The notes: generated by a model not told the origin, from the sequence alone. A stretch of DNA of 64,000 nt from Bacillus pseudomycoides (GCF_002551005.1 NZ_NVOY01000009.1:1259-65258), one strand, 5' to 3'. Positions 24,625 through 37,970 are shown, counted from the stretch's first letter. A program made the numbers and translations.

Positions 24625-27600
24625 TTAGAACAGTGATAACTGGTTTTGATCTGGTAGTTCTCCTAAACAACCTTGACTATCTAAATACTCAATAATTGTT
24701 TTTGAGATCTTACTGCGCTGTTGTAAATCCTCTTTCGATAAAAATTCGCCATTTTCACGTGCTGCTACAATATTTAATGCCGCATTTGTACCAAGACCAG
24801 GTATTGCATTAAATGGTGGAATCAATGTATTTCCATCAATAATAAAGTCAGTTGCACTAGAGCGATATAAATCAACCTTTTGGAATGAGTAACCACGTTC
24901 ACACATTTCAAGTGTCATTTCTAATACTGTTAATAAGCTTTTCTCTTTCGGCGATGCATCTAATCCTTTTTGCGCAATTTCATCAATTTTAACGCGGATA
25001 GATGCTGAACCTTTAGCCATCGCCTCTAAATCAAAATCATCGGCACGAACTGTGAAATATGCCGCGTAGAATAAAAGCGCAAAATGCACTTTGAAATATG
25101 CAATGCGCACAGCCATGAGTACATATGCTGCCGCATGGGCCTTTGGGAACATATACTTAATCTTTTTACATGATTCAATATACCATCCCGGCACATTATT
25201 ATTGCGCATTTCCTCTTCCCACTCTGGAGGTACACCTTTCCCTTTACGTACAGATTCCATAATTTTAAACGCTAAAGATGGTTCTAAACCTTGGTATATT
25301 AAATACACCATAATGTCATCACGACAACCGATTACTTCACTCAGTGTACATGTGCCATCATAAATGAGTTCATTTGCATTTCCAAGCCATACATCTGTAC
25401 CGTGAGATAGTCCAGAAATTTGGACAAGCTCTGAGAATGTCGTCGGCTTCGTTTCCTCTAACATCTGGCGAACGAATTTTGTACCAAATTCTGGGATACC
25501 AAGTGTACCTGTTTTACAGTTAATTTGTTCTTCTGTCACACCAAGTGATTCTGTACCTGAGAAAATTTTCATTACTTCTGGATCATCGGTTGGAATCGTC
25601 TTCGGATCAACTCCACTTAAATCTTGAAGCATACGAATCACTGTCGGATCATCGTGTCCAAGTATATCAAGTTTTAATAAATTATCATGAATAGAATGGA
25701 AATCAAAATGTGTAGTTCTCCATTCTGCCTCTAAAGAATCTGCGGGATATTGGATCGGTGTAAAATCAAAAACATCCATGTAATCCGGCACTACGATAAT
25801 ACCACCTGGATGTTGCCCTGTCGTTCTCTTAACACCAGTACACCCTGATACAAGACGATCTACCTCTGCTCCTCGTATCGTTAAATTATGGTCTGAAGCA
25901 TAGCCTTTCACATAACCATACGCGGTCTTTTCGGCAACGGTACCTATTGTTCCAGCACGATATACATTATCTTCACCGAACAGTACTTTCGTATAGTTAT
26001 GGGCACGAGGCTGGTATTCTCCTGAGAAGTTCAAATCAATATCCGGAACCTTATCTCCTTTAAAGCCAAGGAACGTTTCGAACGGAATATCATGACCGTC
26101 TTTTTTATATGCAGTTCCGCAATTTGGACAATCTTTATCAGGTAAATCAAATCCAGAACCGACCGAACCATCATTAAAGAACTGCGATTGCTTACAATTT
26201 GGACAAACATAATGCGGCGGCAAAGGATTTACTTCTGTAATTTCCATCATTGTCGCAACAAATGATGAACCAACCGAACCACGTGAACCAACAAGATAGC
26301 CATCAACAAGCGATTTCTTTACAAGTTTATGCGAAATCAAATAAATAACAGCAAATCCATGTCCAATAATACTCTTCAATTCTTTTTCCAAGCGGGCCTC
26401 TACAATTTCTGGAAGTTCATCACCGTAAATACTTCGAGCCATTTCGTAACTCATATCCCGCGTTTCATCATCTGCACCTTCAATTTTTGGAGTGTACAGG
26501 TCATCTTTTACAGGCTTTACTTCACCGATCATCGATGCAACTTTTTGTGTATTTGTTACAACAACTTCTTTTGCTTTCTCTTCGCCTAAGAAGGAGAAGC
26601 ATTCTAGCATCTCATCTGTTGTTCGGAAATACACTGGCGGCAATGAATGACGATTTAATGGATTCGCTCCGCCTTGCGAACTGACTAAAATTTTCCGATA
26701 CATTGCATCTTCTGGATTTATATAATGAACATTTCCTGTTGCAACAACAGGCTTATCTAACGTTTCACCTAACTTTACTAAGTTAGAAATAATTGTTTTT
26801 AATTGACCTTCATCACGAACGAGCTCAAGCTCTACCAAATGTCGTAACACTACCGGAGGCATTACCTCAATGTAATCATAAAACTGAGCAATTTCCTCTA
26901 CTTCTTCTGGTGCCTTTTGCATCATCGCTTCAAATACTTCACCTTTATCGCAAGCTGTACCGACTAAAATACCTTCGCGATACTTCTTTAATAAAGAACG
27001 TGGGATACGGGGTACACGGTAGAAATATTGAAGATGTGCGTAAGAAACAAGTTTATATAAATTTTTCAGCCCTTCATCCGACGTTGCAAGAAGCGTCACA
27101 TGACTTGGACGTCCACGTTTATACGCATCTCCTTGTCCCATACTGTCATTTAATTGATCGTGATATTCAAAGCCTTTTTCAATTACATTTTTCAGCATTT
27201 TCACAAGTAAATATCCAGTTGCTTCTGTATCATAAATCGCACGGTGATGTTGTGTTAATTCGATATCAAGCTTTTTACATAACGTATTTAAACGATGGTT
27301 TTTCATCTCTGGAAATAAGAAACGAGCCAACTCTAACGTATCAATAACTGGATTTTTCGTTTTTTCTAATCCACTTTTCTTAAATCCAACGTTTAAAAAT
27401 CCCATATCAAAGCTGGCATTATGAGCGACAAGTGTATGATTCCCAATCCACTGTTCAAACTTTTTAAATACTTCTTCTACTTCTGGTGCATCCGTTAGCA
27501 TATCATCTGTAATACCAGTTAATTCAATGATTGTTGCTGATAACGGTTGATGTGGATTTGCAAAGGATTCAAAACGATCAATAATCTCTCCGCCCTTTAT

Positions 27601-28926
27601 TTTCACAGCAGCAAGTTCAATAACTGTATCATATACAGCTGATAATCCTGTTGTCTCAACATCAAATACAACATATGTTTCGTCTGCAAGTAATCGATGT
27701 TCCTCATTATAGGCAATTGGCACACCGTCATTCACAAGGTTCGCTTCTACACCAAAAATCACTTTAATTCCAGCTTTTTTTCCAGCAGAATACGCTTCAG
27801 GAAAAGCTTGTGCAACAGCATGATCTGTCACAGCTACCGCTTCATGTCCCCATTTTGCCGCTTGACTCACAAGTGTAGATGCAGATGTTACAGCATCCAT
27901 TTGACTCATCGGCGTATGCATATGCAGCTCTACCCTTTTTTCTCCTTCAGGCGCTTTATCTTTACGAGATGGTCCTGTTATTTCATTAATATCGTTTGCA
28001 ATCATGACTAAATCCCGAACAAAAGTATCATTTTGAACAGATCCGCGTGCTTTCACCCACATTCCTTTTTTCAATGATTGTAAGAGTGGAATATCTTCTT
28101 TATCACGTGAAAACATTTTAATCATAATGGAATCGGTGTAATCAGTTATCTTTAATGTCAATAACGTACGTCCGCTACGAAGTTCTTTTGTTTCCACATG
28201 GAAGACATAACCTTGAACAGTTTTTCTTCTTTCTTCATCTTGAATTTCACGAAGTGGTGTAATCTCCTCATCAGGCTTAATGAGATAACCGAGTACAATC
28301 GGCCCTTCGTGTACAACATCACTTTCTTCCGCTTGTTTCTTGGCCATTTCTTCCATGGCTTGTATCACACGCTGACGATCCTCTTGCTGTGTTTGTTCAC
28401 GAAACTTTTGAACTTCCTCATCATTTTGTTTTATATTTGTTTCTAACTGAAAACGAGGAAATCCAAAAACCTCATATTGGTCTCCGACTGGCTTCGCAAG
28501 ATTTTTCTTTAGCGCAGTAGATTCTAAATCATTATTCACATCAAGTAACAACTTCACTCCGGTTACATGCGGAAGTTGCTTTTTTAAATACGCAAACATA
28601 GGCGAGAAAGTAATTCGCTCTGTACAGAGCGGCCAATACGCCTTGACCTCTTCTTCCGTAAATTGCTTATTCTCTGTTTCTAGTGAAAATGACGTTTTTG
28701 CAATATGAGAAAATGACTGCTTAAGCTGTGTTTCAAGCAATTCATATAATTCTGTTGGTAAAATACGTGGTACTTGTAAATCAAAATGCCAACTCTTATT
28801 TGCTTTATCAACAACTAACCTTTGAATGCCGCCATCTTGTAAATATTGATTGATAAGGTCTTCAGGCATTTGTAACTGTTGGAGCAAAATTTGAAATCGC
28901 TCTTGTTGTTCGTTTGTTAATGACAT
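24625..28926 (-). CDS. polC: DNA polymerase III alpha subunit, PolC type
   Basis: The replicative leading-strand polymerase of Firmicutes, 1433 aa. Order: N-terminal domain, OB fold (about 235-325), PHP domain starting [12 protein letters not shown] (331), proofreading exonuclease inserted in PHP (DVETTG, acidic pair D422/E424, with HNASFDMGF and [11 protein letters not shown]), then the PolIII palm with [11 protein letters not shown] and the zinc-binding cysteines ([16 protein letters not shown]), and tandem HhH at the end. The ATG at 28926 follows AGGAGG; upstream in-frame ATGs have no SD. It is co-directional with proS upstream, with a hairpin between. Confidence 0.99.
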   Translation of the reverse strand: MSLTNEQQERFQILLQQLQMPEDLINQYLQDGGIQRLVVDKANKSWHFDLQVPRILPTELYELLETQLKQSFSHIAKTSFSLETENKQFTEEEVKAYWPLCTERITFSPMFAYLKKQLPHVTGVKLLLDVNNDLESTALKKNLAKPVGDQYEVFGFPRFQLETNIKQNDEEVQKFREQTQQEDRQRVIQAMEEMAKKQAEESDVVHEGPIVLGYLIKPDEEITPLREIQDEERRKTVQGYVFHVETKELRSGRTLLTLKITDYTDSIMIKMFSRDKEDIPLLQSLKKGMWVKARGSVQNDTFVRDLVMIANDINEITGPSRKDKAPEGEKRVELHMHTPMSQMDAVTSASTLVSQAAKWGHEAVAVTDHAVAQAFPEAYSAGKKAGIKVIFGVEANLVNDGVPIAYNEEHRLLADETYVVFDVETTGLSAVYDTVIELAAVKIKGGEIIDRFESFANPHQPLSATIIELTGITDDMLTDAPEVEEVFKKFEQWIGNHTLVAHNASFDMGFLNVGFKKSGLEKTKNPVIDTLELARFLFPEMKNHRLNTLCKKLDIELTQHHRAIYDTEATGYLLVKMLKNVIEKGFEYHDQLNDSMGQGDAYKRGRPSHVTLLATSDEGLKNLYKLVSYAHLQYFYRVPRIPRSLLKKYREGILVGTACDKGEVFEAMMQKAPEEVEEIAQFYDYIEVMPPVVLRHLVELELVRDEGQLKTIISNLVKLGETLDKPVVATGNVHYINPEDAMYRKILVSSQGGANPLNRHSLPPVYFRTTDEMLECFSFLGEEKAKEVVVTNTQKVASMIGEVKPVKDDLYTPKIEGADDETRDMSYEMARSIYGDELPEIVEARLEKELKSIIGHGFAVIYLISHKLVKKSLVDGYLVGSRGSVGSSFVATMMEITEVNPLPPHYVCPNCKQSQFFNDGSVGSGFDLPDKDCPNCGTAYKKDGHDIPFETFLGFKGDKVPDIDLNFSGEYQPRAHNYTKVLFGEDNVYRAGTIGTVAEKTAYGYVKGYASDHNLTIRGAEVDRLVSGCTGVKRTTGQHPGGIIVVPDYMDVFDFTPIQYPADSLEAEWRTTHFDFHSIHDNLLKLDILGHDDPTVIRMLQDLSGVDPKTIPTDDPEVMKIFSGTESLGVTEEQINCKTGTLGIPEFGTKFVRQMLEETKPTTFSELVQISGLSHGTDVWLGNANELIYDGTCTLSEVIGCRDDIMVYLIYQGLEPSLAFKIMESVRKGKGVPPEWEEEMRNNNVPGWYIESCKKIKYMFPKAHAAAYVLMAVRIAYFKVHFALLFYAAYFTVRADDFDLEAMAKGSASIRVKIDEIAQKGLDASPKEKSLLTVLEMTLEMCERGYSFQKVDLYRSSATDFIIDGNTLIPPFNAIPGLGTNAALNIVAARENGEFLSKEDLQQRSKISKTIIEYLDSQGCLGELPDQNQLSLF

Positions 28927-28977
28927 AAGCAACCTCCTTCCATCTGCTATTATAAATTGAAACGTTCCACAAAGAAA

Positions 28978-29008
28978 GAGAAGGTACCTCATCACGAGGT
29001 ACCTCTTC
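28978..29008 (-). terminator. hairpin after proS
   Basis: GGTACCTC (28983-28990) / GAGGTACC (28996-29003), extended by imperfect pairs, with a T-rich minus-strand flank (CTTTCTTTG). It lies between proS and polC. Confidence 0.65.
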
Positions 29009-30706
29009 TTATTTTAAAATATTTGCAATGTATGTGTGAAGTTCTTCGACTTTCACTTCTGCAGATTCATTTGTTGCACGTACTTTTACTTCAACAATAC
29101 CTTCATCCGCTTTTTTACCAACTGTTACTCGAACTGGAAGACCGAATAAATCTGCATCAGCAAATTTTACACCGGCACGCTCTGCACGGTCATCTAATAA
29201 CACTTCATATCCTTGCTCTTTTAATGAACTGTATATATTTTCGCCCACTTCACGCTGTGCATCAGATTTCATATTTACTGGAATCACGTGTACATGGAAT
29301 GGTGCAACTGCTTTTGGCCATACTAAACCATTCTCATCATTAAATTGCTCAGCAATTGCCGCAACTGTACGAGATACACCAATTCCGTAGCAGCCCATAA
29401 TGATCGGCTGTGTCTTACCGTTTTCATCTAAGAATGTTGCATTCATTGATTCACTATAACGAGTACCAAGCTTAAATACATGTCCCACTTCAATACCACG
29501 AGCAAAACGAATTGTACCCTCGCCGTCTGGAGAAAGGTCTCCTTCTTGGATAAAACGTAAATCTGTATATTGGCTTACTTTAAAGTCACGTTCCGGATTA
29601 ACATCCACATAATGGAAACCTTCTTCATTTGTTCCGCAGCATCCATTTACGATAGCTTGCACTGCATGATCAGCAATGATTTCTACTTCTGTTACGCCAA
29701 TTGGACCTAAAGAACCGACTTCACAGTTTAACAACTCTTTTACTTCTTCATGCGTTGCAAGTTCAACAACAGAAGCACCGTATAAGTTTTTCAACTTCAC
29801 ATCGTTTACTTCATGATCGCCGCGAACGAGTACAACGATAAACTTCTCGTCTACTTTAAAGACCATAGACTTAATACAATTTGTTGCTTCAATATTTAAG
29901 AATGCACATACTTCTTCAATTGCTTTTTGATCTGGCGTTGCTACTTTTTCAAGCGCTTTTTCTACTTCACTGCTCTTTTCATAAGAAGCAATAACAGGTG
30001 CCATCTCAATATTTGCAGCATAGTCAGATGTATCAGAATATGCGATTGTATCTTCCCCTACATCTGATAATACCATAAATTCATGTGTATCTTTTCCGCC
30101 CATCGCTCCAGAATCAGCGATAACAGCACGGAAATTTAAACCGCAACGTGTGAAAATATTAGAGTACGCTTGAAACAGACGGTTATATACTTCGTCTAAA
30201 CTCTCTTGCGTTGCGTGGAAAGAATATGCATCCTTCATTAAAAATTCTCTTCCGCGCAACAAACCAAAACGAGGTCTTTGCTCATCACGGAATTTTGTTT
30301 GAATTTGATAAAGTGTCAAAGGTAATTTCTTATATGACTTAATTTCGTCGCGTACAAGATCAGTAATTACCTCTTCATGCGTTGCTCCTAAAGCAAATTC
30401 ACGATTATTACGATCATTCATACGCATTAATTCTGAACCATATGAATACCAGCGTCCAGATTCTTGCCATAATTCAGCTGCTTGAAGGGCTGGCATTAAC
30501 AATTCTACAGCACCAGCTTTCTCCATTTCTTCACGAACAATACGTTCTACTTTATGCAACACTTTCAGACCAAGCGGTAAAAAACTATATATGCCTGAAG
30601 CATTTTGACGCATAAATCCTGCGCGTAATAGAAGCTGATGACTTTTAATTTCCGCATCAGCTGGCACTTCACGCAGTGTAGGACTAAATATCATACTTTG
30701 TTTCAT
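29009..30706 (-). CDS. proS: prolyl-tRNA synthetase
   Basis: Class II synthetase of the bacterial (editing) type, 565 aa. Motif 1 lies near [20 protein letters not shown], motif 2 in [20 protein letters not shown] and motif 3 in [18 protein letters not shown]. The editing (INS) domain between motifs 2 and 3 (about 225-405) is present ([14 protein letters not shown]). The anticodon-binding domain is C-terminal ([10 protein letters not shown]). It lies 15 bp after rseP. Confidence 0.98.
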   Translation of the reverse strand: MKQSMIFSPTLREVPADAEIKSHQLLLRAGFMRQNASGIYSFLPLGLKVLHKVERIVREEMEKAGAVELLMPALQAAELWQESGRWYSYGSELMRMNDRNNREFALGATHEEVITDLVRDEIKSYKKLPLTLYQIQTKFRDEQRPRFGLLRGREFLMKDAYSFHATQESLDEVYNRLFQAYSNIFTRCGLNFRAVIADSGAMGGKDTHEFMVLSDVGEDTIAYSDTSDYAANIEMAPVIASYEKSSEVEKALEKVATPDQKAIEEVCAFLNIEATNCIKSMVFKVDEKFIVVLVRGDHEVNDVKLKNLYGASVVELATHEEVKELLNCEVGSLGPIGVTEVEIIADHAVQAIVNGCCGTNEEGFHYVDVNPERDFKVSQYTDLRFIQEGDLSPDGEGTIRFARGIEVGHVFKLGTRYSESMNATFLDENGKTQPIIMGCYGIGVSRTVAAIAEQFNDENGLVWPKAVAPFHVHVIPVNMKSDAQREVGENIYSSLKEQGYEVLLDDRAERAGVKFADADLFGLPVRVTVGKKADEGIVEVKVRATNESAEVKVEELHTYIANILK

Positions 30707-30721
30707 TCTATAGCACCTCTT

Positions 30722-31978
30722 TTATAAGAAAAACTTCCGTATATCATTCCATGTTACCACTAACATCAGTAACATTAATAAAGCAAAACCAATAAAGTGA
30801 ACCATTCCTTCTTTTTGACGGTCAATCGGCTTCCCGCGGAGCGCTTCAATTAAGAAGAAGAACAGACGCCCTCCATCAAGTGCAGGAACAGGTAATAAAT
30901 TAAACAAACCAAGATTTATACTTAAAACAGCTGCTAAGCTCATCACACGAATCGTACCATATTCTACAACTTGGTCTGTTAAATTATAAATCCCTACTGG
31001 ACCAGATAAATCGTTAATAGAAAAATGTCCTGTAACGAGCTGAATAAGTGAGACAAATATAAGCTTTGTCCATCTGTATGTTTCTTCAAACCCCGATTTG
31101 ATTGAACCTAAGACTGATTTCTCAACTGGTGATTGTACACCCAGTCTACCAACTGTAACGTCGCCTTCTTTTTCAGCAGCTGGAGTAACTTCAATTACTA
31201 CTTTTTTACCATCACGTGTTACATCCATTGTAATTTCTTTTCCTGGATTTTCACGGACAATACTCGTAACATCTTTCCAACTATTTGTCGGCTTCTTATT
31301 AATCGACGTAATGATATCATCTTCGTGTAAGCCTGTTTTCTCTGCCACACTACCAGATACGACTTTTCCAATCATCGGTTTATCTACTGGAATCCCCTGT
31401 ACAAAACCAATAATTACAAAGATAACAAAGGCAAGCACAAAGTTCATAGCAGGACCAGCAACAATGGCAAGCGCTCGCTGTCCTAGTGTTTTTGAACCAA
31501 ATTGCCGGTTAAACGGCGCAATTTGTGTCTCTTCTCCTGCGGAAACACAGCGAGCTTTCTCATGTACTCGAAATGTTTGTAACTCTTCCTCGTACTCTTC
31601 ATAGCCAGATATAGTCAGCTTATGTTCCAAGTCAGCTTGTTCTACTTCAACGACACGAATATTTGGATATTTTTCACGATTATCCAAAACAATTTTCGTA
31701 ACCTCTTCTTTTTCATTTAGAACAAGACCCACTTTTGTCCCAGGTTTTAGTTCAACTGTTTCTGGATCCTCTCCAGCCATTCGTACATAGCCGCCAAGCG
31801 GAAGTAAACGAATTGTATAAACTGTTTCATTTTTTTCAAACGAGTACAATTTTGGACCAAAACCGATGGCAAATTCACGACACAAAATGCCAGCACGTTT
31901 GGCAAAGTACAAATGTCCAAGTTCATGGAAAAATACAAGTGCACCGAAAATTAAAATAAAGGCAATCGCTGTATTCAA
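30722..31978 (-). CDS. rseP: site-2 (intramembrane) zinc metalloprotease RseP/RasP
   Basis: A 418-aa membrane protease that cleaves anti-sigma factors (RsiW in B. subtilis) and residual signal peptides. The active-site HELGH is near residues 18-22 in a first membrane helix (FFHELGHLYFAKRAG). A PDZ domain (SGSVAEKTGLHEDDIITSIN) is central. The second metal motif is LLPVPALDGGRLFF near 360, and at least four membrane segments are visible. It is in the cdsA-dxr-rseP-proS order. Confidence 0.97.
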   Translation of the reverse strand: MNTAIAFILIFGALVFFHELGHLYFAKRAGILCREFAIGFGPKLYSFEKNETVYTIRLLPLGGYVRMAGEDPETVELKPGTKVGLVLNEKEEVTKIVLDNREKYPNIRVVEVEQADLEHKLTISGYEEYEEELQTFRVHEKARCVSAGEETQIAPFNRQFGSKTLGQRALAIVAGPAMNFVLAFVIFVIIGFVQGIPVDKPMIGKVVSGSVAEKTGLHEDDIITSINKKPTNSWKDVTSIVRENPGKEITMDVTRDGKKVVIEVTPAAEKEGDVTVGRLGVQSPVEKSVLGSIKSGFEETYRWTKLIFVSLIQLVTGHFSINDLSGPVGIYNLTDQVVEYGTIRVMSLAAVLSINLGLFNLLPVPALDGGRLFFFLIEALRGKPIDRQKEGMVHFIGFALLMLLMLVVTWNDIRKFFL

Positions 31979-31996
31979 TTCTCATAACCACCTTTG

Positions 31997-33139
31997 CTAA
32001 ATTTGTTCCATCACAAACCGTCTTGTGGCAGCATCAATTTCCTGAATTTCTTCTAAGCTTGGACGCGCAACGACATTGTGATGGTGCATTGCTTTTTCAA
32101 TGAGTTCTTCCACTGTTAAGAAACTGATTTTCTTTTGCAGAAAAGCTTCTACAGCAGCCTCATTAGCTGCATTCATCACAGTTGGCATACTTCCTCCCAT
32201 TTTTCCAGCTTCATATGCATATTGAAGACAGCGGAAACGCTCCATATCCATTGTTTGAAAATGTAACGTCCCAATTTCCCATAAATTCAGCTGTTTAGCG
32301 TTTGGAAGTGAAAAACGATCAGGGTAAGTAAGTGCATATTGAATTGGAACACGCATATCAGGTGTACCAAGCTGCGCCATTACACTGCGATCTTCAAACT
32401 CAACCATAGAGTGAATGATACTTTCTTTATGTAATACAACATCGATTTGCTCATAAGGAATATTAAAAAGCCAATGCGCTTCAATAACCTCTAATCCCTT
32501 ATTCATCATTGTAGCAGAATCAATAGTAATTTTCGAACCCATAGACCAGTTTGGATGACGAAGTGCATCTTCCACTGTTACATGTTTAAGCTCATCCCTC
32601 GTTTTATCTCGGAAACTTCCACCTGATGCCGTTAAAATCAATCTAGAAATGCGCTTCTCATTTTCCCCATTCAAACATTGAAAAATAGCAGAATGTTCAC
32701 TATCTACCGGAAGCAAAGGTACGTTATGTTTCTTTGCAGCTTCCATAACTAAATGTCCTGCTGTTACTAATGTTTCTTTATTTGCAATTGCAATCGTTTT
32801 TTTCGCTTCAATTGCTCGTAATGTCGGTAATAATCCGACACTCCCAACAACGGCGTTTACAACTATTTCTGCATCTGGATGAAGTGCAACTGCAAGCAGC
32901 CCTTCATCTCCATATACAACTTTCGTATTTCCACAAACCGTCTGTAATTTCAAAGCATCTTCTTTCTGCCTTACAGAAACAATCTCAGGAGAAAATTCTT
33001 GAATCATCTGCTGAGCAAAATCAATATTTCTTCCAACAGAAAAAGCAACGAGACGGAATTTGTCTTGGTGCGTGCGCAATACATCTAATGTTTGCGTTCC
33101 AATCGATCCGCTTGCACCTAATAAACTAATGGTTTTCAT
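31997..33139 (-). CDS. dxr: 1-deoxy-D-xylulose-5-phosphate reductoisomerase
   Basis: Second step of the MEP isoprenoid pathway (DXP to MEP, NADPH, Mn/Mg). 380 aa. NADPH motif [15 protein letters not shown] at the start. Substrate and metal residues lie in [14 protein letters not shown] and in TASGGSFRD. The ATG at 33139 ([12 protein letters not shown]) is the usual start; a longer frame to 33208 reads into cdsA. It is followed by rseP and preceded by cdsA and uppS. Confidence 0.97.
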   Translation of the reverse strand: MKTISLLGASGSIGTQTLDVLRTHQDKFRLVAFSVGRNIDFAQQMIQEFSPEIVSVRQKEDALKLQTVCGNTKVVYGDEGLLAVALHPDAEIVVNAVVGSVGLLPTLRAIEAKKTIAIANKETLVTAGHLVMEAAKKHNVPLLPVDSEHSAIFQCLNGENEKRISRLILTASGGSFRDKTRDELKHVTVEDALRHPNWSMGSKITIDSATMMNKGLEVIEAHWLFNIPYEQIDVVLHKESIIHSMVEFEDRSVMAQLGTPDMRVPIQYALTYPDRFSLPNAKQLNLWEIGTLHFQTMDMERFRCLQYAYEAGKMGGSMPTVMNAANEAAVEAFLQKKISFLTVEELIEKAMHHHNVVARPSLEEIQEIDAATRRFVMEQI

Positions 33140-33159
33140 TGCTTCTACTCCCCGTTCAT

Positions 33160-33951
33160 TCATGAAATGAAATGTAAGAAATGTAATAGCGGTAATACAA
33201 ATAGCCAACTATCAGTGCGATCGAGAATACCGCCATGTCCTGGCAAAATCGTACCCGAATCTTTCACACCGTAATGACGTTTAAAGGCTGACTCTACTAA
33301 GTCTCCAATTTGGCCAAATACCGATATTGCAATTGTAACTGCAATAAGGACAGCTATATTGGAATGAACCGGTAAAAACGCATTATACACAAGCGCAACA
33401 ACAATTCCACATAAAATGCCGCCGATAGAACCTTCTATCGTTTTATTTGGACTAATCTCCGGCCAAAGCTTTCGTTTCCCGATAGCTTTTCCGATAAAAT
33501 AAGCGCCGGAATCCGTTGCCCAAATTACAAACAGCGCATAAAATACGTACTGAATTCCTGCAATACGTGTTTCATTTAAATAAAAGAAACCCATTGCGAC
33601 ATACGTTGTTGCCATTAATAAAAATGCAGCATTGTCAAAAGTAAATGTATTCTTAGAGAGGACCGTATATGATAAAAGTAATAAGACAATTACAAATGTA
33701 ATTACTTCTTTTGATAAACCTATTGTTTCAAATACGTCCGTTACATTACTTGGAACTAAACTAACCCATAACAATATTGCTGCTAAAATTGTTGGTACAG
33801 ATATAATCGTTAGTTTATTCATTCGAATTAATTCATATAATCCAACAGAAGCTAATGCATACACTAAAATTGTAAAAGGCACGCCACCGTAAAATACGAT
33901 GGGGATGAATAGCGCGGCAGCAATCACTCCAGTAATTATTCTCTGTTTCAC
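33160..33951 (-). CDS. cdsA: phosphatidate cytidylyltransferase
   Basis: Makes CDP-diacylglycerol from phosphatidate and CTP at the membrane. About 263 aa with roughly seven membrane helices. The C-terminal CdsA signature is present ([14 protein letters not shown]), with [10 protein letters not shown] as the conserved cytoplasmic loop. I chose the GTG at 33951 (VKQRIITGV), seven bases after AGAGGG; a TTG two codons upstream is possible. It lies between uppS and dxr. Confidence 0.95.
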   Translation of the reverse strand: MKQRIITGVIAAALFIPIVFYGGVPFTILVYALASVGLYELIRMNKLTIISVPTILAAILLWVSLVPSNVTDVFETIGLSKEVITFVIVLLLLSYTVLSKNTFTFDNAAFLLMATTYVAMGFFYLNETRIAGIQYVFYALFVIWATDSGAYFIGKAIGKRKLWPEISPNKTIEGSIGGILCGIVVALVYNAFLPVHSNIAVLIAVTIAISVFGQIGDLVESAFKRHYGVKDSGTILPGHGGILDRTDSWLFVLPLLHFLHFIS

Positions 33952-33968
33952 TACCAAACCCTCTCTTT

Positions 33969-34745
33969 CTACACGCCTCCAAATCTGCGACCTCTATTTT
34001 GGAAGTCAGTAATAGACTGTAATAAATGTTCCTCTGTAAAATCTGGCCAAAATACATCGGTAAAACAAAACTCTGTATAAGCAATTTGCCATAACATAAA
34101 ATTACTTATACGAAGCTCACCGCTTGTCCGGATTAGCAAATCAGGATCAGGCAATGTTCTTGTCATTAAATACGAAGAAATCGTTTCTTCTGTTATGTCT
34201 TCAGAACGAAGTTTTCCTTCCTCACTATCCTTCACTATATTTTGTACAGCAGACACAATTTCATCACGACTTCCATAGTTTAACGCAAAATTTAAAATTA
34301 ACCCCGTGTTATCTTTTGTATCTTCAATTGCTTTATCCATCGCTCTTCGCGTATGAGTTGGAAGGCGATCCTTTTGTCCTATCACACGTACTTGTACATT
34401 TTCTTCAACAAGCTCTGGTAAAAATGTACCTAGAAACTCTTCAGGAAGTTTCATTAAATAATCCACTTCTAATTTTGGTCTTTTCCAGTTCTCTGTAGAG
34501 AAGGCATAAAGAGTCAACACTTTGACACCGAGCTTACTGGCAAACTTCGTAATTTTCTTTACGACTTGCATCCCTTCATGATGACCTGCAATTCGAGGCA
34601 TCGCTCTTCTTTTCGCCCATCTTCCATTGCCATCCATAATGATTGCAATATGTGCTGGAATTTCTCCTTTTTTTGCTTCTTCTACGAGATGATCAAACGA
34701 CGCAATCTTATTGCCTTTAAAAAAAGGAAGTTTTCTAAACATCAT
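33969..34745 (-). CDS. uppS: undecaprenyl pyrophosphate synthase
   Basis: A cis-prenyltransferase making the C55 carrier for cell-wall synthesis. 258 aa with an N-terminal extension. The catalytic Asp lies in IAIIMDGNGRWAKRR (about 33-48) and the C-terminal block is RTSGELRISNFMLWQIAYTE. Two adjacent ATGs (34745, 34742) follow GGAGGG; either could be used. It is downstream of frr across a terminator. Confidence 0.96.
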   Translation of the reverse strand: MMFRKLPFFKGNKIASFDHLVEEAKKGEIPAHIAIIMDGNGRWAKRRAMPRIAGHHEGMQVVKKITKFASKLGVKVLTLYAFSTENWKRPKLEVDYLMKLPEEFLGTFLPELVEENVQVRVIGQKDRLPTHTRRAMDKAIEDTKDNTGLILNFALNYGSRDEIVSAVQNIVKDSEEGKLRSEDITEETISSYLMTRTLPDPDLLIRTSGELRISNFMLWQIAYTEFCFTDVFWPDFTEEHLLQSITDFQNRGRRFGGV

Positions 34746-34783
34746 TCAAACCCTCCAACGAGCAGACATATGCCTAAAAGTGT

Positions 34784-34811
34784 AAAAAGACCCCCTTAAG
34801 AAGAGGGTCAT
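34784..34811 (-). terminator. terminator between frr and uppS
   Basis: Minus strand GACCCTC / AGGGGGTC around a short loop followed by TTTTT; 20 bp after frr. Confidence 0.75.
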
Positions 34812-34830
34812 ATTTGCGAAAGTTTCGCGA

Positions 34831-35388
34831 TTACACTTCCATAATTTCTTTTTCTTTGTTTTTTGTAACATCGTCAACTTTTACTATATACTTATCTGTT
34901 TCTTTTTGGATATCTTCTGTATACCCTCTTAAGTCATCTTCTGTAATATCGCCGTTCTTCTCAAGTTTTTTTAGATCATCATTTGCATCGCGGCGAACGT
35001 TACGAACAGCTACTTTTGCATCTTCAGAATATTTCTTCACAACTTTAACAAGTTCACGACGACGTTCTTCTGTTAACGCAGGGAATGCGATACGAATAAC
35101 AGAACCATCATTAGATGGATTTAAACCTAAATCAGCTTTTAAGATCGCCTTCTCAATATCACCGATAGATGTTTTATCATACGGTTGAATAACTAGTAAA
35201 CGCGCTTCTGGAACTGTGATATTTGCTAATTGTACAACTGGCGTTGGTGCACCGTAGTAATCTACTTGTACTTTATCTAATACAGAAGCACTCGCACGAC
35301 CTGCACGAACTGTTGAAAGTTCACGAGAATATGCTGCAACTGCTTTTTCCATTTTTTCTTTTGCATTATTCATTACTTGTTGTGCCAT
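34831..35388 (-). CDS. frr: ribosome recycling factor
   Basis: A 185-aa tRNA-mimic that splits post-termination ribosomes with EF-G. Signatures: [20 protein letters not shown] near residue 24 and [20 protein letters not shown]. It abuts pyrH (1-bp gap) in the rpsB-tsf-pyrH-frr cluster. Confidence 0.98.
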   Translation of the reverse strand: MAQQVMNNAKEKMEKAVAAYSRELSTVRAGRASASVLDKVQVDYYGAPTPVVQLANITVPEARLLVIQPYDKTSIGDIEKAILKADLGLNPSNDGSVIRIAFPALTEERRRELVKVVKKYSEDAKVAVRNVRRDANDDLKKLEKNGDITEDDLRGYTEDIQKETDKYIVKVDDVTKNKEKEIMEV

Positions 35389-35389
35389 T

Positions 35390-36112
35390 TTATTTCCCCC
35401 TTACAATTGTTCCGATATTTTCGCCGAGAACGGCACGCTTAATATTTCCTTCTTCCATAATTGAGAATACAATTAGTGGAATGTCATTGTCCATACATAA
35501 AGAAGAAGCTGTAGAATCCATTACACCTAAACCTTCTTTTAAGACATCTAAATATGTAAGTGACTCATATTTTGTTGCTGTTTCATCAACAGTTGGATCT
35601 GCACTATATACGCCATCTACATTATTTTTTGCCATTAAAATAACATCTGCCTCAATCTCAGCTGCGCGTAATGCCGCTGTTGTATCAGTAGAGAAGTAAG
35701 GGTTACCTGTACCTGCTGCAAAAATTACAACACGCTTCTTCTCTAAGTGACGATTTGCTTTACGACGAATGTAAGGTTCTGCTACTTGGCGCATTTCAAT
35801 AGAAGTTTGCACACGAGTTTGCACTCCTAAATTTTCCAAACTATCTTGAAGAGCTAAGGAATTCATTACTGTTGCTAACATGCCCATGTAGTCTGCTGTT
35901 GCACGATCCATTCCCATCTCGCTCCCGATTTTTCCACGCCAAATGTTACCGCCACCAACAACGACTGCAACTTCTACATCAAGCTCAGCAATTTCTTTTA
36001 CTTGCTGTGCAACAGATTTTATAACAGATGGGTTAATTCCAAACCCTTTATCTCCAGCTAAAGCTTCACCGCTTAGCTTTAATACAACACGATCATATTT
36101 TGGCTTACTCAT
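35390..36112 (-). CDS. pyrH: UMP kinase
   Basis: Phosphorylates UMP to UDP. 240 aa of the amino-acid-kinase fold: [17 protein letters not shown] near the start, [12 protein letters not shown] for UMP binding, [18 protein letters not shown], and [10 protein letters not shown]. Hexameric and GTP-activated in the family. It lies 65 bp after tsf with a hairpin between. Confidence 0.98.
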   Translation of the reverse strand: MSKPKYDRVVLKLSGEALAGDKGFGINPSVIKSVAQQVKEIAELDVEVAVVVGGGNIWRGKIGSEMGMDRATADYMGMLATVMNSLALQDSLENLGVQTRVQTSIEMRQVAEPYIRRKANRHLEKKRVVIFAAGTGNPYFSTDTTAALRAAEIEADVILMAKNNVDGVYSADPTVDETATKYESLTYLDVLKEGLGVMDSTASSLCMDNDIPLIVFSIMEEGNIKRAVLGENIGTIVRGK

Positions 36113-36142
36113 AATGAACCTCCAGTACTTGCATCTTTATTT

Positions 36143-36168
36143 TAAAAAAGGGAACACAATGTGTCCCC
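36143..36168 (-). terminator. hairpin between tsf and pyrH
   Basis: GGGAACAC (36150-36157) / GTGTCCCC (36161-36168) with A6 on the plus strand (T6 on the transcript), 10 bp after tsf. Confidence 0.7.
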
Positions 36169-36177
36169 CAATCTTTA

Positions 36178-37065
36178 TTAGTTGTTACCTTTTACTTGGT
36201 TCATTACTTCTTCAGCAAAGTTGTCTTCGCGTTTTTCGATACCTTCACCAACAGCGTAGCGAACGAATCCTTTTAATGTTCCGCCTTTAGACTCAACGAA
36301 CTGACGAACTTTCATATCAGGGTTTTTAACGAATGCTTGGTCAAGTAAGCAAATCTCTTCGAAGAATTTGCCAAGACGACCTTCAACCATTTTCGCAACG
36401 ATTTTTTCTGGCTTTCCTTCGTTTAAAGCTTGTTGTGTTAATACTTGACGCTCATGCTCAACTTCTTCAGCTGTTACAGCATCGCGGTCGATGTATTTAG
36501 GATTAACTGCTGCAATGTGCATTGCTACATCTTTAGCAGCTGCTTCATCTGTAGAACCTTCAAGAACTGTTAATACACCAATGCGTCCACCCATGTGTAG
36601 GTAAGCACCGAATGCATCTGCATCAGTTTTTGATACGATTTCGAAACGACGAAGTGTAAGTTTTTCACCAATTTTAGCGATTGCTTCGTTGATGTGCTCT
36701 TCTACTGTTTTGCCGTTTGAAATTGTTTGAGCCATAGCTTCTTCAATGTTAGTAGGTTTATTAGCTAATAAGTGAGCAGCTAATTCTTTAATTAATGTTT
36801 GGAAACCTTCGTTTTTCGCAACGAAATCAGTTTCAGAGTTTAATTCTAAGATTAAAGCGTCGTTACCGTTTGCTTCAATGTAAGTTAAACCTTCAGCAGC
36901 AATGCGGTCTGCTTTTTTCGCAGCTTTCGCAATACCTTTCTCACGTAGGAAGTCAATTGCTTTCTCCATGTCACCGTTAGTTTCTGTTAGCGCTTTTTTG
37001 CAATCCATCATACCTGCGCCAGTTTTTTCACGAAGTTCTTTTACCATTTGTGCAGTAATTGCCAT
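36178..37065 (-). CDS. tsf: elongation factor Ts
   Basis: Nucleotide-exchange factor for EF-Tu, 295 aa. N-terminal UBA-like domain ([28 protein letters not shown]), core with [16 protein letters not shown] (the TDFV motif contacting EF-Tu). The ATG at 37065 is nine bases after AGGAGG; the ATG at 37074 directly touches that SD. Confidence 0.98.
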   Translation of the reverse strand: MAITAQMVKELREKTGAGMMDCKKALTETNGDMEKAIDFLREKGIAKAAKKADRIAAEGLTYIEANGNDALILELNSETDFVAKNEGFQTLIKELAAHLLANKPTNIEEAMAQTISNGKTVEEHINEAIAKIGEKLTLRRFEIVSKTDADAFGAYLHMGGRIGVLTVLEGSTDEAAAKDVAMHIAAVNPKYIDRDAVTAEEVEHERQVLTQQALNEGKPEKIVAKMVEGRLGKFFEEICLLDQAFVKNPDMKVRQFVESKGGTLKGFVRYAVGEGIEKREDNFAEEVMNQVKGNN

Positions 37066-37101
37066 GCTTTTCATCCTCCTAAAATATGTATATACCTTAA
37101 A

Positions 37102-37136
37102 AAAGGTGATAAAAGGCCTACCCCCTTATCACCTTT
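37102..37136 (-). terminator. hairpin between rpsB and tsf
   Basis: AAAGGTGATAA (37102-37112) / TTATCACCTTT (37126-37136) with T's following on the minus strand; 10 bp past rpsB. It may set the S2:EF-Ts ratio. Confidence 0.75.
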
Positions 37137-37145
37137 CTAAATTTG

Positions 37146-37850
<705 letters not shown>

Positions 37851-37879
37851 TTAGTTCCTCCTAAATGGTTTTTGATATC

Positions 37880-37945
37880 CTCCGTTCACTTCATCTTTAA
37901 GCGAAACTACAAACGTAGCACCAACACTTAAATCAATGAACGTGT
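37880..37945 (-). ncRNA. structured rpsB leader (probable S2 autoregulatory element)
   Basis: On the minus strand, nested pairings: GTTCA/TGAAC (37937-37941 with 37884-37888), TTTAAG/CTTAAA (37927-37932 with 37896-37901), and a hairpin CTAC-GTTT-GTAG (37907-37918). It lies between the promoter and the rpsB SD. Leaders of this kind bind S2 in Firmicutes; the assignment is inference. Confidence 0.5.
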
Positions 37946-37970
37946 GTACTTTGTACTGACACCACTGACA

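Noticed and set aside
26793-27347. 184-codon plus-strand frame inside polC
   Set aside because: Lies wholly opposite conserved PolC sequence; no ribosome site and no family resemblance.
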